From contig NZ_VTEI01000011.1 of NCBI RefSeq assembly GCF_008180415.1, positions 2,501 through 36,755 of the forward strand: a stretch of 34,255 nucleotides of DNA, given 5' to 3'. Shown in pieces: positions 7,741 through 15,819 of the stretch. Numbering within the stretch: the first letter of the stretch is position 1; the number at the start of each line of letters is the position of its first letter. Under the pieces are notes generated by a model. That model did not search any database, had not been told where the DNA came from, and saw nothing but the letters and a program-made list of their open reading frames with translations. This DNA comes from Rossellomorea vietnamensis (lineage in GTDB: Bacteria > Bacillota > Bacilli > Bacillales > Bacillaceae_B). The position numbers were made by a program, and so were the translations under genes.

Positions 7741-8142
7741 CTAGCGGAGCCATTTTGTAGCTCTTATATCGGTACCTTCTCCCGGGGTTGACTCCACGTT
7801 GAATTCATCCATCAATCGCTTCACACCCGGCAGTCCGGCTCCAAGGCCACCAGAAGTTGAAAAGCCGTCTTCCATCACTTTGCGGATATCCTTGATTCCA
7901 GGCCCTTCGTCCACAGCGATTATACGAACCCCGTTCTTACCATTCTCGCTTAATTTCTCTATACATATTTGCCCCTGTCCGGCATAAAGATATATATTCC
8001 TAGCCAGTTCAGAGATAGCAGTGGTAATCCGGGCTTGGTCGACAGTGCCAAATCCCAAATCCTTCGCTACATTCCTGCCAAGCTGCCTGGCCGCAACGAT
8101 ATCCCACTCATTTGTAATTTTAACGCAGGATTGGATTTCCAT
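7741..8142 (-). CDS. rsbT: RsbT, switch kinase and RsbU activator
   Basis: A 133-residue GHKL kinase with N-box ELARNIYLYAG, G1 motif VDEGPGI and glycine-rich GGLGAGLPGVKRL. RsbT is held in the stressosome by RsbS and RsbR. On environmental stress it phosphorylates them, leaves, and activates RsbU. The gene starts three bases after the rsbS stop, in the upstream half of the operon that is read from the sigma-A promoter only. Confidence 0.96.
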   Translation of the reverse strand: MEIQSCVKITNEWDIVAARQLGRNVAKDLGFGTVDQARITTAISELARNIYLYAGQGQICIEKLSENGKNGVRIIAVDEGPGIKDIRKVMEDGFSTSGGLGAGLPGVKRLMDEFNVESTPGEGTDIRATKWLR

Positions 8143-8145
8143 TCA

Positions 8146-8502
8146 CTAGTCCCCCAATTCCTGTTGTAATTTCTCCAAACCTTTTTCTAGGTCCAACGCT
8201 GTCAGGACATCATCTAAATGTATGCCAAGTTCAATCAAAGTGATTGCAACTGCCGGCTGTATTCCAGTGATGACAACTTTTGCTCCCATCAGCCTTGACA
8301 TATTGATGACATCACCCAGAACCTTGGCAATGAAGGAGTCGATGAAATCGATGGAAGTGATGTCAATAACTACTCCCCTGGCACTCGTTTCGTGTATTTT
8401 ATGCAGCAGGTCTTCTTGAAATTGAAGCGCTGTTTGGTCATCTAGTTCCCATTGGATAGATATTAAAAGACAATCATGCAGTTTTAATATTGGTATTCTC
8501 AC
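8146..8502 (-). CDS. rsbS: RsbS, stressosome scaffold STAS protein
   Basis: A 118-residue single STAS domain. The phosphoacceptor segment SIDFIDSFIAKVLGD places the conserved serine at residue 56, equivalent to Ser59 in the slightly longer B. subtilis protein. RsbS co-assembles with RsbR proteins into the stressosome and sequesters RsbT. Start is GTG, overlapping the rsbR stop by 4 bp (GTGA), which indicates translational coupling and the fixed RsbR:RsbS stoichiometry the complex needs. Confidence 0.95.
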   Translation of the reverse strand: MRIPILKLHDCLLISIQWELDDQTALQFQEDLLHKIHETSARGVVIDITSIDFIDSFIAKVLGDVINMSRLMGAKVVITGIQPAVAITLIELGIHLDDVLTALDLEKGLEKLQQELGD

Positions 8503-9329
8503 ACTGTTCCCTCCGTTGAAACAATTTTTCTATTCGTCATTTCCAAGGCTTTTTCAATGCCCTTCCTTAATGTGCTGTTAGTGCTGAATTGATTCAAGTC
8601 AATGCCCAGATTCACAATCGTCTGCGCAATCTCCGGCCTGATGCCAACAAGCATGCACTGAGCACCCACAAGCCTGACAGCTTCAGAAGCCTGGATGATA
8701 TGGTGGGCCACCATTGTATCCACCACCGGCACTCCAGTAATATCTATCAGTACGACTTCCGCGCGGTGCTTCACCACGCCCGTAAGCAGGTTCTCCATGA
8801 TCAGCCTTGCACGCTCCGTGTCGATGGTGCCGACAAGCGGCATGACGGAAATCTTTTCAAAAACAGGAATCAGCGGTGCAGAAAGTTCCTGTAGAGCTAT
8901 TTTCTGCAGGGAAACCGTTTTTTCCCACGTCTTAGCATAAGCATTGACGATTTCTTTGTACATGGGGGAAAGCCACTTATCAAAGAACTTTACAGCTTCC
9001 ACATGATTTCCATTGTTGATTGTCCCATCTTCACTTAAATAATCATAAACGATGCGTTCGAACATTCTTAAGCCTGAAGTGACAAAAGTTAACGGCCATC
9101 CCAGCCCTACAATTTTTTCGGAAAAATTCACAAGCCTTGAAGTATATTCATCAGAATCTTCAAGGTTTGAGACGACCAAGTCGACGAACTCATGGCTTGT
9201 CTTTACAAAAATCTGGTCCGACACGACCTCAGTCACAATATCATCTGATTCATCCTTCATCATCTCTATCCATTTGGTGACAAACTCCGATTTATTATCT
9301 TTGATTGTTCCAATTAAATCGTTAAACAT
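8499..9329 (-). CDS. rsbRA: RsbR (RsbRA-type), stressosome sensor protein
   Basis: The 276-residue protein has a non-haem globin-like N-terminal sensor domain (about 1-140), a connecting helix and a C-terminal STAS domain (about 150-265). Both threonines phosphorylated by RsbT in B. subtilis RsbRA fall at the same numbers here: Thr171 (GTIDTERA) and Thr205 (PVVDTMVA). The operon position directly before rsbS identifies it as RsbRA rather than one of the unlinked paralogues. The ligand or signal sensed by the N-domain is not known. It is the first gene of the operon. Confidence 0.95.
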   Translation of the reverse strand: MFNDLIGTIKDNKSEFVTKWIEMMKDESDDIVTEVVSDQIFVKTSHEFVDLVVSNLEDSDEYTSRLVNFSEKIVGLGWPLTFVTSGLRMFERIVYDYLSEDGTINNGNHVEAVKFFDKWLSPMYKEIVNAYAKTWEKTVSLQKIALQELSAPLIPVFEKISVMPLVGTIDTERARLIMENLLTGVVKHRAEVVLIDITGVPVVDTMVAHHIIQASEAVRLVGAQCMLVGIRPEIAQTIVNLGIDLNQFSTNSTLRKGIEKALEMTNRKIVSTEGTV

Positions 9330-9522
9330 CTAGTCCTCCCCATTTTATCATAAAAATTTTCCGTTCCCTGTCAGAGGCACCAGTTGTAACCTCGATTTAA
9401 AGATAGTAAAAATATATGAAGGCATACCCGCGACCGGAACTACCCTGTCCTGCCCGAACATTATATCAAGAAACAGAATCTCCACTTGCCAAATTGTATG
9501 TTTTACCCCTAATCTCTTTTAT

Positions 9523-9551
9523 ATTATAAATTTTTTTATAGTATTTGTCAT
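9523..9551 (-). promoter_or_regulatory. Candidate sigma-A promoter of the rsbR operon
   Basis: Minus strand: ATGACA, 17-bp spacer, TATAAT, about 190 bp upstream of rsbR. A second candidate, an extended -10 TGATATAAT at 9460-9468 with a weak -35, lies closer to the gene. Either could supply the vegetative transcript; the sequence does not decide between them. Confidence 0.5.
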
Positions 9552-9669
9552 ATATTGTCCACTTTGTAACAGACAATGCACACACTCCAGCCATAAACAT
9601 AACCTGAAAGAACAATAGAATGGCTCCCTCAGCTCACTTAATCTGTCAGTAATGATGAATTAAGAAGGC

Positions 9670-9878
9670 TTTTCTAAAGGCTGTTTTCGCATATATTGTT
9701 GCTTTCGGACAAATCCCAAGAGGCCGGATTCCCCCCCGGATACTAAGAGTTTTATCTTTTATCGAGGGAGAGCAGCTATTTTCTTTTCATCGTTACAGTT
9801 TAACATCTCTTAACATGGTTAGTTTTTCGGAATTAGCATCAGATAACAACAAAGTTTACGAAAAGAGCCTTTCTAAAA
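9670..9878 (+). repeat. Dispersed inverted-repeat element, copy 1 (MITE-like)
   Basis: Left end: AAAGGCTGTTTTCG then TTGTTGC. Right end: CAACAAAG, then CGAAAAGAGCCTTTC. The right end reverse-complemented reads AAAGGCTCTTTTCG...CTTTGTTG, so the termini form inverted repeats of about 30 bp. There is no ORF inside. About 85 bp of the left half matches copy 4 (27175-27350, opposite orientation) beyond the termini, including ATACTAAGAGTTTTA. The right half matches copy 2, including GGAATTAG and ATC. No clear target-site duplication was seen. Confidence 0.8.
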
Positions 9879-9928
9879 GATTGGAGCTTTTGAATGCCCC
9901 CCTCCTCCCTATTATTCATAGAAGGATC

Positions 9929-10060
9929 GGAACGGAAGGTGTGCGATCTCCTGCGGGATTAGCGGGCAGTTGACCCCCCCAATCTAGTTTCAGCGCTTCC
10001 ACTTTTTATACAAGCAAAGCCGGTAAGGCTCATCGCGCGCCTTGAGTGGAAATCCCATCT
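9929..10060 (+). repeat. Degenerate copy of a second dispersed repeat (Bacillus GC-rich type)
   Basis: It begins CGGAACGGAAGGTG, continues CTCCTGCGGGATTAGCGGG and ends AAGGCTCATCGCGCGCC/TTGAGTGGAAAT. The end matches the reverse complement of 15907-15937 (AGGCTCACCGCCCGCC/TGGAGCGGAAAT) with few changes. This resembles GC-rich intergenic repeats I have seen in many Bacillaceae. No coding potential is evident. With copy 1 above it fills most of the 0.8-kb gap between the rsbR operon and ndoA. Confidence 0.6.
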
Positions 10061-10076
10061 TTTAAAACAGCCTCAA

Positions 10077-10098
10077 TCTTTGTGAAAATAGCCGTTAA
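10077..10098 (-). repeat. Half copy (left end) of the dispersed inverted-repeat element
   Basis: The reverse complement GGCTATTTTCACAAAGATTG differs at only a few positions from the element left end GGCTGTTTTCGCATATATTG. No matching right end is nearby, so it is a remnant at best. Confidence 0.4.
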
Positions 10099-10118
10099 GA
10101 AAGGCACTTTCCTGCACA

Positions 10119-10153
10119 ACAAAAAAGAACACCCTTCCTGGAAGAGCGTTCTT
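10119..10153 (-). terminator. Rho-independent terminator of ndoAI-ndoA
   Basis: Minus strand: 13-bp stem AAGAACGCTCTTC/GAAGGGTGTTCTT (two G-T-type wobbles) with a 3-nt loop, followed by a run of T residues. It starts 3 bp past the ndoA stop. Confidence 0.88.
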
Positions 10154-10156
10154 TTG

Positions 10157-10507
10157 TCAAAACTGTATGAGGCCCACACTGATCTGCAGGGCATCATCCA
10201 CTTTTTCCATCATTTCATCATCTAAATGCGTAATCTTATCCGTTAAACGCTGTTTGTCGATCGTTCGTATCTGTTCGAGCAAGATAACGGAATCTCTTTC
10301 AAAGCCGTATCGCTTTGCATCAATCTCAACATGAGTAGGCAGTTTTGCTTTTTGGATTTGGGCTGTGATGGCAGCCACAATCACAGTGGGACTGAACCGA
10401 TTGCCGATATCGTTCTGTATAACAAGAACAGGCCGAACGCCTCCTTGCTCGGATCCGACTACTGGGGAAAGGTCCGCAAAATAGACGTCACCACGCTTGA
10501 CAATCAA
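10157..10507 (-). CDS. ndoA: NdoA (EndoA), MazF-family mRNA endoribonuclease toxin
   Basis: 116 residues from a TTG start, the same length and start (MIVKRGDVYFADLSP) as B. subtilis NdoA. The sequence is nearly identical to that protein as I recall it through EQGGVRPVLVIQNDIGN and EQIRTIDKQRLTDK. MazF toxins cut single-stranded RNA at short motifs (UACAU in B. subtilis) when not bound by antitoxin. TTG at 10507 is preceded by GGAGG eight bases upstream. The GTG at 10522 overlaps that ribosome site, so it is rejected. The ribosome site lies in the last codons of ndoAI, whose stop is five bases before this start. The pair sits upstream of the sigB operon, as in B. subtilis. Confidence 0.94.
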   Translation of the reverse strand: MIVKRGDVYFADLSPVVGSEQGGVRPVLVIQNDIGNRFSPTVIVAAITAQIQKAKLPTHVEIDAKRYGFERDSVILLEQIRTIDKQRLTDKITHLDDEMMEKVDDALQISVGLIQF

Positions 10508-10511
10508 AGGC

Positions 10512-10793
10512 TTAGCCTCCACTCACTAAACGTTCGACTGTATGCTCTGCCTCATATTCTGCTTGGATGGCTTCAGAAGCAATGGCAAGGTTAATCTTTG
10601 CCATTTCCATATATCCGCGTCTCATTGTTTCACGGATTTGGCGCTTCTTACGTTCACGTAGATACATTTTAGTCGCACGATAGATATACTCATTGCGATT
10701 AACATTTTCTTGTTCTGCAAAGCCGTCTAATTCTGTAACGAGCTGTTGCGGTAAGCGAATTAAGATTTCTGTTGTTGTGCTGGAATCCGACAC
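10512..10793 (-). CDS. ndoAI: NdoAI (EndoAI), antitoxin of NdoA
   Basis: 93 residues from GTG at 10793, the length of the B. subtilis antitoxin. The N-terminal half is a ribbon-helix-helix domain (ILIRLPQQLVTELDGFAEQ). The C-terminal half (RRGYMEMAKINLAIASEA...TVERLVSGG) is the conserved toxin-binding region. Residues 1-60 differ more from B. subtilis than the C-terminus does, as expected if toxin contact is the stronger constraint. GTG has GGAGGTG upstream. It precedes and is translationally linked to ndoA, so antitoxin is made first. Confidence 0.92.
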   Translation of the reverse strand: MSDSSTTTEILIRLPQQLVTELDGFAEQENVNRNEYIYRATKMYLRERKKRQIRETMRRGYMEMAKINLAIASEAIQAEYEAEHTVERLVSGG

Positions 10794-10845
10794 AAACCAC
10801 ACCTCCACCAATCACTATAAACCGTTTCGTTTTACTACCATGACT

Positions 10846-10854
10846 ATCATACCA
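10846..10854 (-). promoter_or_regulatory. Possible extended -10 promoter of ndoAI-ndoA
   Basis: Minus strand TGGTATGAT fits an extended -10 (TGnTATAAT, one mismatch) about 50 bp upstream of the ndoAI start. No good -35 is present. The rest of the gap up to the alr stop (10855-11089) shows no gene, terminator or family repeat that I can support. Confidence 0.35.
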
Positions 10855-11089
10855 TCAATTGCCTCAAGATAAAAGACATAAATAAAATCCTTCTCTATTA
10901 TCGGCCTATCCCTTGGAGAATTATGCATCTTTTACCTGATCTGCCGAAATCTTATGAGATTGAAATTGATTCATGAGCTGCCCTGCTTGCAGGTGCAGCT
11001 GAAAGCGGTTGATATCCTCTAGTCCCCGAGAACTTGTGGAAGCCCGCGGTCAACCTTTGCAATAAAGGCGGCCGGACAGTTCCGAAGAG

Positions 11090-12274
11090 TTAATTTTTAT
11101 AAAACCCGCTTGTGGACAGGAGCTGGTTGGATACCTCAACAGGGGCGCCGTCTTTGATATAAATCCTTGGTACACGATTGGAAATCACGCAAGGCACTTC
11201 GTAATTAATGGTATCCAACTTTCCGGCGACTTCATCCATTGATATAAAATCGTCCCCTTGCCTTCCGATCAGGGTCACCTTTGTTCCGGGCTTAAGTTCA
11301 GCAGGAAGACTGACCATGCACTGATCCATGCAGATACGCCCTACAATCGGGACACGTATCCCGTCTACCAGCACCTCCTGCCCTTGAAGCCTCCTTAACC
11401 AGCCGTCTGCATAGCCTATCGGCAGGGTTCCGATCCATTCATTTTTTACTGTTTCATAAGTAGCGCCATAGCTGATCTTTTCACCGGCTTGCAATTCTTT
11501 TACCTGGACAACCCTGGAGTGCAAGGAGAAGACTTGTTCCAATGAAAATGGCAGATAGCTTTTCATTTCCTCCGACGGCGAAAGCCCATACATGGCTATC
11601 CCGGCTCTGACAGCATTAAAATGAGATTCAGGATGAGAAAGCGTTGCCGCGCTATTTGAACTGTGGATGTAACGGGGTTGTTCAGACAGACATGAGATCA
11701 TTTTTTTAAAAGAGTTCAACTGCCTGTCAAAGTACTGCCTGTCCAACTCATCAGCCGTAGCGAAATGGGTGAATATCCCTTCAAGCTGGAATTTATCTCC
11801 CTGACGGATAAACTTTTCAATTTCCTGGAGTTCTTCCGAAGTCCGCACCCCGATGCGCCCCATCCCGGTATCACACTTAATGTGGAGGTTCAGCACTCCT
11901 TCTTCATTCATCAGGTACTCTTTTGCGGATTGAAGCCACTCATAATCAAAAACGGTCAGCGAAATCTTATGCGTCAATGCAAGGAATGCATCCTCCGCCC
12001 TTGTGGCCCCAAGCACCAGAATCGGGGCATCAATCCCGTGTTCCCGAAGCGAGATGGCTTCATCCAAAAACGCCACAGCAAGTCCGCCAGCTCCTGCTTT
12101 CAATGCAGTCCGGGCAGTCTGGACATCTCCGTGTCCGTAGGCATTGGCTTTAACCACCGCAAACATGGTAACATCCTTCGGCAGATGCCGTTTGATATTC
12201 TGAACATTTTTATATAAATTATCTAAATCAATTTCCACCCAAGTATCTCTGAAAAAACGGGTTTGAGCTATCAC
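11090..12274 (-). CDS. alr: Alanine racemase, PLP-dependent
   Basis: 394 residues from GTG at 12274 (about 389 in B. subtilis AlrA). The N-terminal TIM barrel carries the PLP lysine in VVKANAYGHG (Lys42). The second catalytic base is Tyr269 in the motif KISYGATY. GRICMDQCMVS follows in the C-terminal beta domain. It interconverts L- and D-alanine and so feeds Ddl, encoded at 24.8-25.9 kb. GTG is preceded by GAGGAAGTG. The frame stays open to 12439, but that stretch has no ribosome site or family similarity I can see. Position between ydcC and ndoAI matches B. subtilis. No terminator is visible after it, so read-through into ndoAI is possible. Confidence 0.95.
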   Translation of the reverse strand: MIAQTRFFRDTWVEIDLDNLYKNVQNIKRHLPKDVTMFAVVKANAYGHGDVQTARTALKAGAGGLAVAFLDEAISLREHGIDAPILVLGATRAEDAFLALTHKISLTVFDYEWLQSAKEYLMNEEGVLNLHIKCDTGMGRIGVRTSEELQEIEKFIRQGDKFQLEGIFTHFATADELDRQYFDRQLNSFKKMISCLSEQPRYIHSSNSAATLSHPESHFNAVRAGIAMYGLSPSEEMKSYLPFSLEQVFSLHSRVVQVKELQAGEKISYGATYETVKNEWIGTLPIGYADGWLRRLQGQEVLVDGIRVPIVGRICMDQCMVSLPAELKPGTKVTLIGRQGDDFISMDEVAGKLDTINYEVPCVISNRVPRIYIKDGAPVEVSNQLLSTSGFYKN

Positions 12275-12450
12275 TGAATTCACTTCCTCTTCCTGTGAAA
12301 AAAACTGCAGGCATTCCGGTATCATTTTATTTAGGCGACACGGCTGCCAAAGCCTACTTTCCCTTCCGCCTCCGAAAACCGCCAGTTTCTCAATCTTTGA
12401 AACCCTGGCGCTTGCCGGAAAAAGATTGTTAAAAAACATTATGATTAAAA

Positions 12451-12459
12451 ATTATATCA
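12451..12459 (-). promoter_or_regulatory. Candidate extended -10 promoter of alr
   Basis: Minus strand TGATATAAT is a perfect extended -10 (TGn plus TATAAT). The -35 region is poor. It would give an untranslated leader of about 170 nt before the GTG start. Confidence 0.45.
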
Positions 12460-12566
12460 AATACCAAACTGATTTATCTAACGGCAGCCTAAAAAGAATT
12501 CAATTTCCAGAAGAAACAGCCTCATGATGAACAGATACAGAATATTAATTATCATTCCTGAATCCG

Positions 12567-12732
12567 TTTTAAAAAGCTGTTTTCGAATAGATTGCTGGTT
12601 GGGATTTCTCTCTAATCGGGAAAAGCACCTCTTTTCTTTTCATGATTACCAGGTCATTAAGGTGAAATATGATTAGTTTTTTTGGAATTAGTATCGAACA
12701 GCAACAAAGTTTACGCAAAGAGCCTTTTAAAA
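12567..12732 (+). repeat. Dispersed inverted-repeat element, copy 2
   Basis: Left end TTTTAAAAAGCTGTTTTCG...ATTGCTG; right end GCAACAAAG then ACGCAAAGAGCC and TTTTAAAA. The termini are inverted repeats. The internal right half shares TTTTCTTTTCAT, ATGATTAG-type and GGAATTAG blocks with copy 1, in the same order. It lies between the alr promoter and the ydcC terminator and has no ORF. Confidence 0.8.
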
Positions 12733-12754
12733 AAGGCAGATCTTAGATTGCCGA

Positions 12755-12866
12755 TTTGGATACAACGATTTTCTTTAACCAATCATGCCTTAAAGGGTAA
12801 TTTAGGTGAATAATGACGATGTTTTTTGAAATTGTTATTAAATAAACATCAAGACGACGGAAAGAG
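12755..12866 (+). repeat. Degenerate second copy of the right half of the dispersed element
   Basis: TTTCTTTAACCAATCATG, ATAATGACGATG, TTTTTTGAAATTGTTATT and GGAAAGAGGCTG follow in the same order and spacing as the right half of copy 2, which ends just upstream. It looks like a decayed tandem duplication of that half. Confidence 0.45.
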
Positions 12867-12895
12867 GCTGAGAGTACACCGCTCACACTCATCAT

Positions 12896-12927
12896 AAAAT
12901 AGGAGCCGCCCTATTAGAGCAGCTCCT
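12896..12927 (-). terminator. Rho-independent terminator of ydcC
   Basis: Minus strand: 11-bp stem AGGAGCTGCTC/GGGCGGCTCCT with loop TAATA, followed by ATTTTAT. It begins about 10 bp past the ydcC stop. Confidence 0.8.
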
Positions 12928-12935
12928 CGAAAAAT

Positions 12936-13952
12936 TTATTTCACCATTGACCCTTGAACAGAACGGGCGATTTCCGTCATTTCTTCTGGAGTCAAATCAT
13001 TGGAAGCGAGCATATAATCAACGCCATCATATGTCCAGGTAATAGAGCGGTCTGTCATGGCAGCAACCGTAAACCCAAGATCCTGGATCTCACCGTTTAC
13101 CGTCGTGGAAACCGTCACAGCCGGAACGACAGTTGATTTCTCTTGTACCAGAGTAAATGATTTTTCACCATCATAGGTGAGGACTACACGTTTTCCATCC
13201 TCCGTCTTCACTTCTTTTTCCTCAACAAGCTCTGCCCCTTTTTCAGCAGCTGCAAGCGGGTAGTTGACGGTGAATTCACTGTCTCCCACGCTGGCCGTTA
13301 CAGGCATCTCCAGCTGAGCTCCAGTCATATTTTTCTTCATATCAAAGTCGTTTTTATCAAACGCCGCTTTTGTGTCCATCTCAGAAAACTCAACTGTCAC
13401 AAGCGCATTGCGGTCTGCATCCATCACTTTTACAGATGCCGGAGTCAAATCCTTCTTGTTAAAGCTGATTTCCTGGACAGGAAGCATCTGGCTGTTTTGA
13501 TACCTTGTAGCTGTTTCAAATACATAATGGCTCTTCGTTTCAGTGAACTTGGCTTCTTTGTCTTTTTCAATATCCTTCACTAATGATTCAAAAAGATAAG
13601 CCTGGCTGCTGTTGTTCGGCCAGTCGCTTTCAAACCGGAAGCTTTTGTTCAACGCAGGTGTCAATACGAAAACACCTTCATCATTGCGCAAAATCATCTG
13701 GCTTTGTTCTTTTGCAGGATTAGATAAATTCACGCGGTAATAATTAGGATCATTATGCCAAATATCCACCTCATAGGTTTGCGGCTCGTCGCCGACTTGA
13801 AGAGTCATCTTGGCTTTCGCTTTATATCCCTTCATATCTTCCGCTTTGGCAGTCAAATCCTTCAGAACATCTTCTTGTGACTTAGCTCCGCAAGCTGCAA
13901 GCATTACTATCGCCAACAACGCTGCAACCAAAACCACTAACTTCTTTTTCAT
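12936..13952 (-). CDS. ydcC: YdcC-type outer-surface lipoprotein, LolA-like fold
   Basis: 338 residues from the ATG at 13952. A type II signal peptide (MKKKL, then a hydrophobic run) ends in lipobox LAAC with the lipidated Cys at residue 21. The mature part resembles the LolA/RseB-like beta-barrel family: repeated beta-strand segments such as YEVDIWHNDPNYYRVNL and GVFVLTPALNKSFRF. The length equals B. subtilis YdcC as I recall it. The protein should sit on the outer face of the membrane; its function is not known to me. The open frame continues 41 codons upstream, but only the ATG before MKKK follows a purine-rich site and starts a signal peptide. It is separated from acpS by a 0.68-kb repeat-bearing gap, so it probably has its own promoter. 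Confidence 0.88.
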   Translation of the reverse strand: MKKKLVVLVAALLAIVMLAACGAKSQEDVLKDLTAKAEDMKGYKAKAKMTLQVGDEPQTYEVDIWHNDPNYYRVNLSNPAKEQSQMILRNDEGVFVLTPALNKSFRFESDWPNNSSQAYLFESLVKDIEKDKEAKFTETKSHYVFETATRYQNSQMLPVQEISFNKKDLTPASVKVMDADRNALVTVEFSEMDTKAAFDKNDFDMKKNMTGAQLEMPVTASVGDSEFTVNYPLAAAEKGAELVEEKEVKTEDGKRVVLTYDGEKSFTLVQEKSTVVPAVTVSTTVNGEIQDLGFTVAAMTDRSITWTYDGVDYMLASNDLTPEEMTEIARSVQGSMVK

Positions 13953-14115
13953 CCTTTCAACCCCTTTTATCTCAGTTAACGTATTTGAGAGAGGGGAAAA
14001 CCAGACAGCAAGAATGAACTGTTCCCATTCAAGCCGCTCACCATCCGCCGTCCAAATTCCTTCTAGGAACAGCAATCCTGTTGCCGGCTGGCCTTGTCTC
14101 TCCTATTGCACTATG

Positions 14116-14144
14116 AATATATGAGACAACCTTGGCGTTTATGC
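14116..14144 (-). promoter_or_regulatory. Weak candidate sigma-E promoter of ydcC
   Basis: Minus strand GCATAAA, 14-bp spacer, CATATATT partly fits the sigma-E pattern (about KMATATT and CATACAMT). I recall B. subtilis ydcC as sporulation-controlled, which motivated the search. The implied leader of about 160 nt is long and the match is imperfect. Confidence 0.28.
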
Positions 14145-14354
14145 TAGGAAAGATGACAAGCTAGGAAAATTAAATGAGAGCAGAAGTTGGTTTATTTTGT
14201 TACTTTACATAGGAAGTTATTCGGTAAGAGGGGTGGCTAAAAGAGGTGGTGGTTTCCGTGGACAGATGGCTTAAGAAGGCTGAATACTCAATAGAATTTT
14301 AATTAGAGGGCTAGAGAGATTCTTTAATCCTGTTGATGAAAGAAGTGCTTGGTT

Positions 14355-14600
14355 TGCGCAGACTGAAGGGGTCTCTATAATGACCCTTGAGACCAGTTGA
14401 AAGCATTGCGCACTTGGACGTGGACTCTAAACCGATCCTTGAAACCTGTTCAGGGCACAACACACTCCGAAGCGGTCTCTAAAGCGCCCCCTTGAGACAA
14501 GCACGGGACACAGCGCACTCCCCACATGGTCTCTAAACCATGCCCTTCACCACCACAAGATACAGGGCACTCCCACGCGGTCTCTACCGGAACCCCCATA
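14355..14600. repeat. Degenerate tandem array, about 52-bp period, five units
   Basis: The core GGTCTCTAAA (or a near variant) starts at 14370, 14423, 14474, 14528 and 14579: spacings 53, 51, 54 and 51. Each core is followed by a CCTTGAGAC-like block and a GGGCAC/GCACTCC block. GGTCTC and GAGACC inside one unit are inverted repeats that could form a hairpin (clearest in unit 1). The array lies just past the acpS 3' end in an otherwise empty gap (13953-14635). No ORF is supported there. Confidence 0.8.
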
Positions 14601-14635
14601 GCCAAATGAGGCCATCCCATTTCGAAATGTGATTT

Positions 14636-14989
14636 TCAAACCTTTTCAATAATAACTTGCGCAGCAGCAAAGTCCCTGCTGTGCGTGATAGAAAGATGCA
14701 CACCTTTCTCAACAGGAAGTGCAATATACGGCTTGCCCCGTGAGTCTTTTCTCACTTCAATATCCGTAAAGGAAAGGTCTGATCCGATACCTGTACCGCG
14801 TGCTTTGGCGAATGCTTCTTTAGCGGCAAACCTGCCGGCGAGAAACTCATTCTGCCGCTCTCCAGATAAGGAAGTGTAATGGTCGATCTCCGCCGCCGTT
14901 AAAATCCTTTTTATGAATTTTGGCTGCCTTTCCACAAGCCTTGCAATTCTATTAATTTCCACAATATCCAGGCCGATTCCGCTGATCAT
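14636..14989 (-). CDS. acpS: Holo-[acyl-carrier-protein] synthase
   Basis: The 117-residue protein transfers 4'-phosphopantetheine from CoA to the serine of apo-ACP, activating it for fatty-acid synthesis. The AcpS signature GIGLDIVEINRI carries the metal-binding Asp8. The second motif, FAAKEAFAKARGTG, carries Glu58. Both are intact, as is the LSITHSRDFAAAQVI end. Length agrees with B. subtilis AcpS (about 121). It starts with ATG and is divergent from the rhomboid gene, as in B. subtilis acpS/ydcA. Confidence 0.96.
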   Translation of the reverse strand: MISGIGLDIVEINRIARLVERQPKFIKRILTAAEIDHYTSLSGERQNEFLAGRFAAKEAFAKARGTGIGSDLSFTDIEVRKDSRGKPYIALPVEKGVHLSITHSRDFAAAQVIIEKV

Positions 14990-15160
14990 CTAAATCCCCC
15001 GCATTCTATTTTTATCTTAACGAACATATTATTAGTACAAGTTTCCCTCTTGAATCCTTACTGCACATCAGACTACACACTTACCGCCCCACCATGTAGA
15101 ATGGTAATCATGTATGGAAAGATGCCCATCTGAACATAACCTTATTAAAGGAGGCAATGT

Positions 15161-15763
15161 ATGTTTATCCGGACAGAAAGTTTTTCTCAATTCATCCGTC
15201 TTTATCCAATAGTATCTCTTATCGTACTCATTCACCTGCTATTATTCAGTGTGACCCTGATCCCATTTCTTCCCGAGATTTGGGTGTATGAACATCTCGC
15301 CGGAATCAACCTGTTAATATTCAACGGAGAATGGTGGAGGCTGATCACCCCCATTTTTGTTCATTTAGGCTTTGCCCACCTTTTATTCAACTCTTTTTCA
15401 CTTATCCTTTTCGCTCCTCCACTGGAAAGGATGCTGGGAAAAGCAAAGTTCACCCTAGTTTATCTCAGCTGCGGCATCATCGCCAATGCCGCGACCTATT
15501 TTTTAAAGCCGCTCACCTATAATCATGTTGGCGCTTCGGGAGCGATATTCGGTTTGTTCGGCATTTACGTCGGAATGACCCTGTTTCATAAGCACCTTAT
15601 TTCACAGCAAAATAAACAAGTTATCATTCCAATTGTCGTCATCGGTCTGGTCATGACATTCTTTCAGTCGAACATCAATATTACCGCACATCTATTCGGC
15701 CTGCTTGCAGGGATCATCATCTCATGGCTGCTGCTTCCTTTTTTGGTCAAAAATCGGTATTAG
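15161..15763 (+). CDS. ydcA: Rhomboid family intramembrane serine protease (YdcA type)
   Basis: 200 residues with about six membrane segments. Catalytic dyad: Ser126 in GASGAIFG and His177 in TAHLFG. The HxxxxHxxxN motif (His68, His73, Asn77) and the WWRLITPIFVH loop are also present. Rhomboids cut transmembrane helices of other proteins; the substrate here is unknown. An AAAGGAGG site stands 6 bases before ATG. It diverges from acpS and is followed by the 52-bp tandem array and a bidirectional terminator shared with ydbT. Confidence 0.93.
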   Translation: MFIRTESFSQFIRLYPIVSLIVLIHLLLFSVTLIPFLPEIWVYEHLAGINLLIFNGEWWRLITPIFVHLGFAHLLFNSFSLILFAPPLERMLGKAKFTLVYLSCGIIANAATYFLKPLTYNHVGASGAIFGLFGIYVGMTLFHKHLISQQNKQVIIPIVVIGLVMTFFQSNINITAHLFGLLAGIIISWLLLPFLVKNRY

Positions 15764-15819
15764 GCTGCAGGAAGCTCATCGAATCCGTGTTTACACCATG
15801 ATATCTTACAAGAAGACAT

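Noticed and set aside
10950..11089. Possible remnant gene between alr and ndoAI on the minus strand
   Set aside because: Short frames (for example ending MNQFQSHKISADQ) have no ribosome site and no recognised similarity.
11765..12217. 150-codon plus-strand frame opposite alr
   Set aside because: Shadow of alr; no ribosome site or recognisable motif.
12275..12439. 55-codon N-terminal extension of alanine racemase
   Set aside because: No ribosome site at the upstream ATG, and the extension has no counterpart in Alr proteins I know; GTG at 12274 fits.
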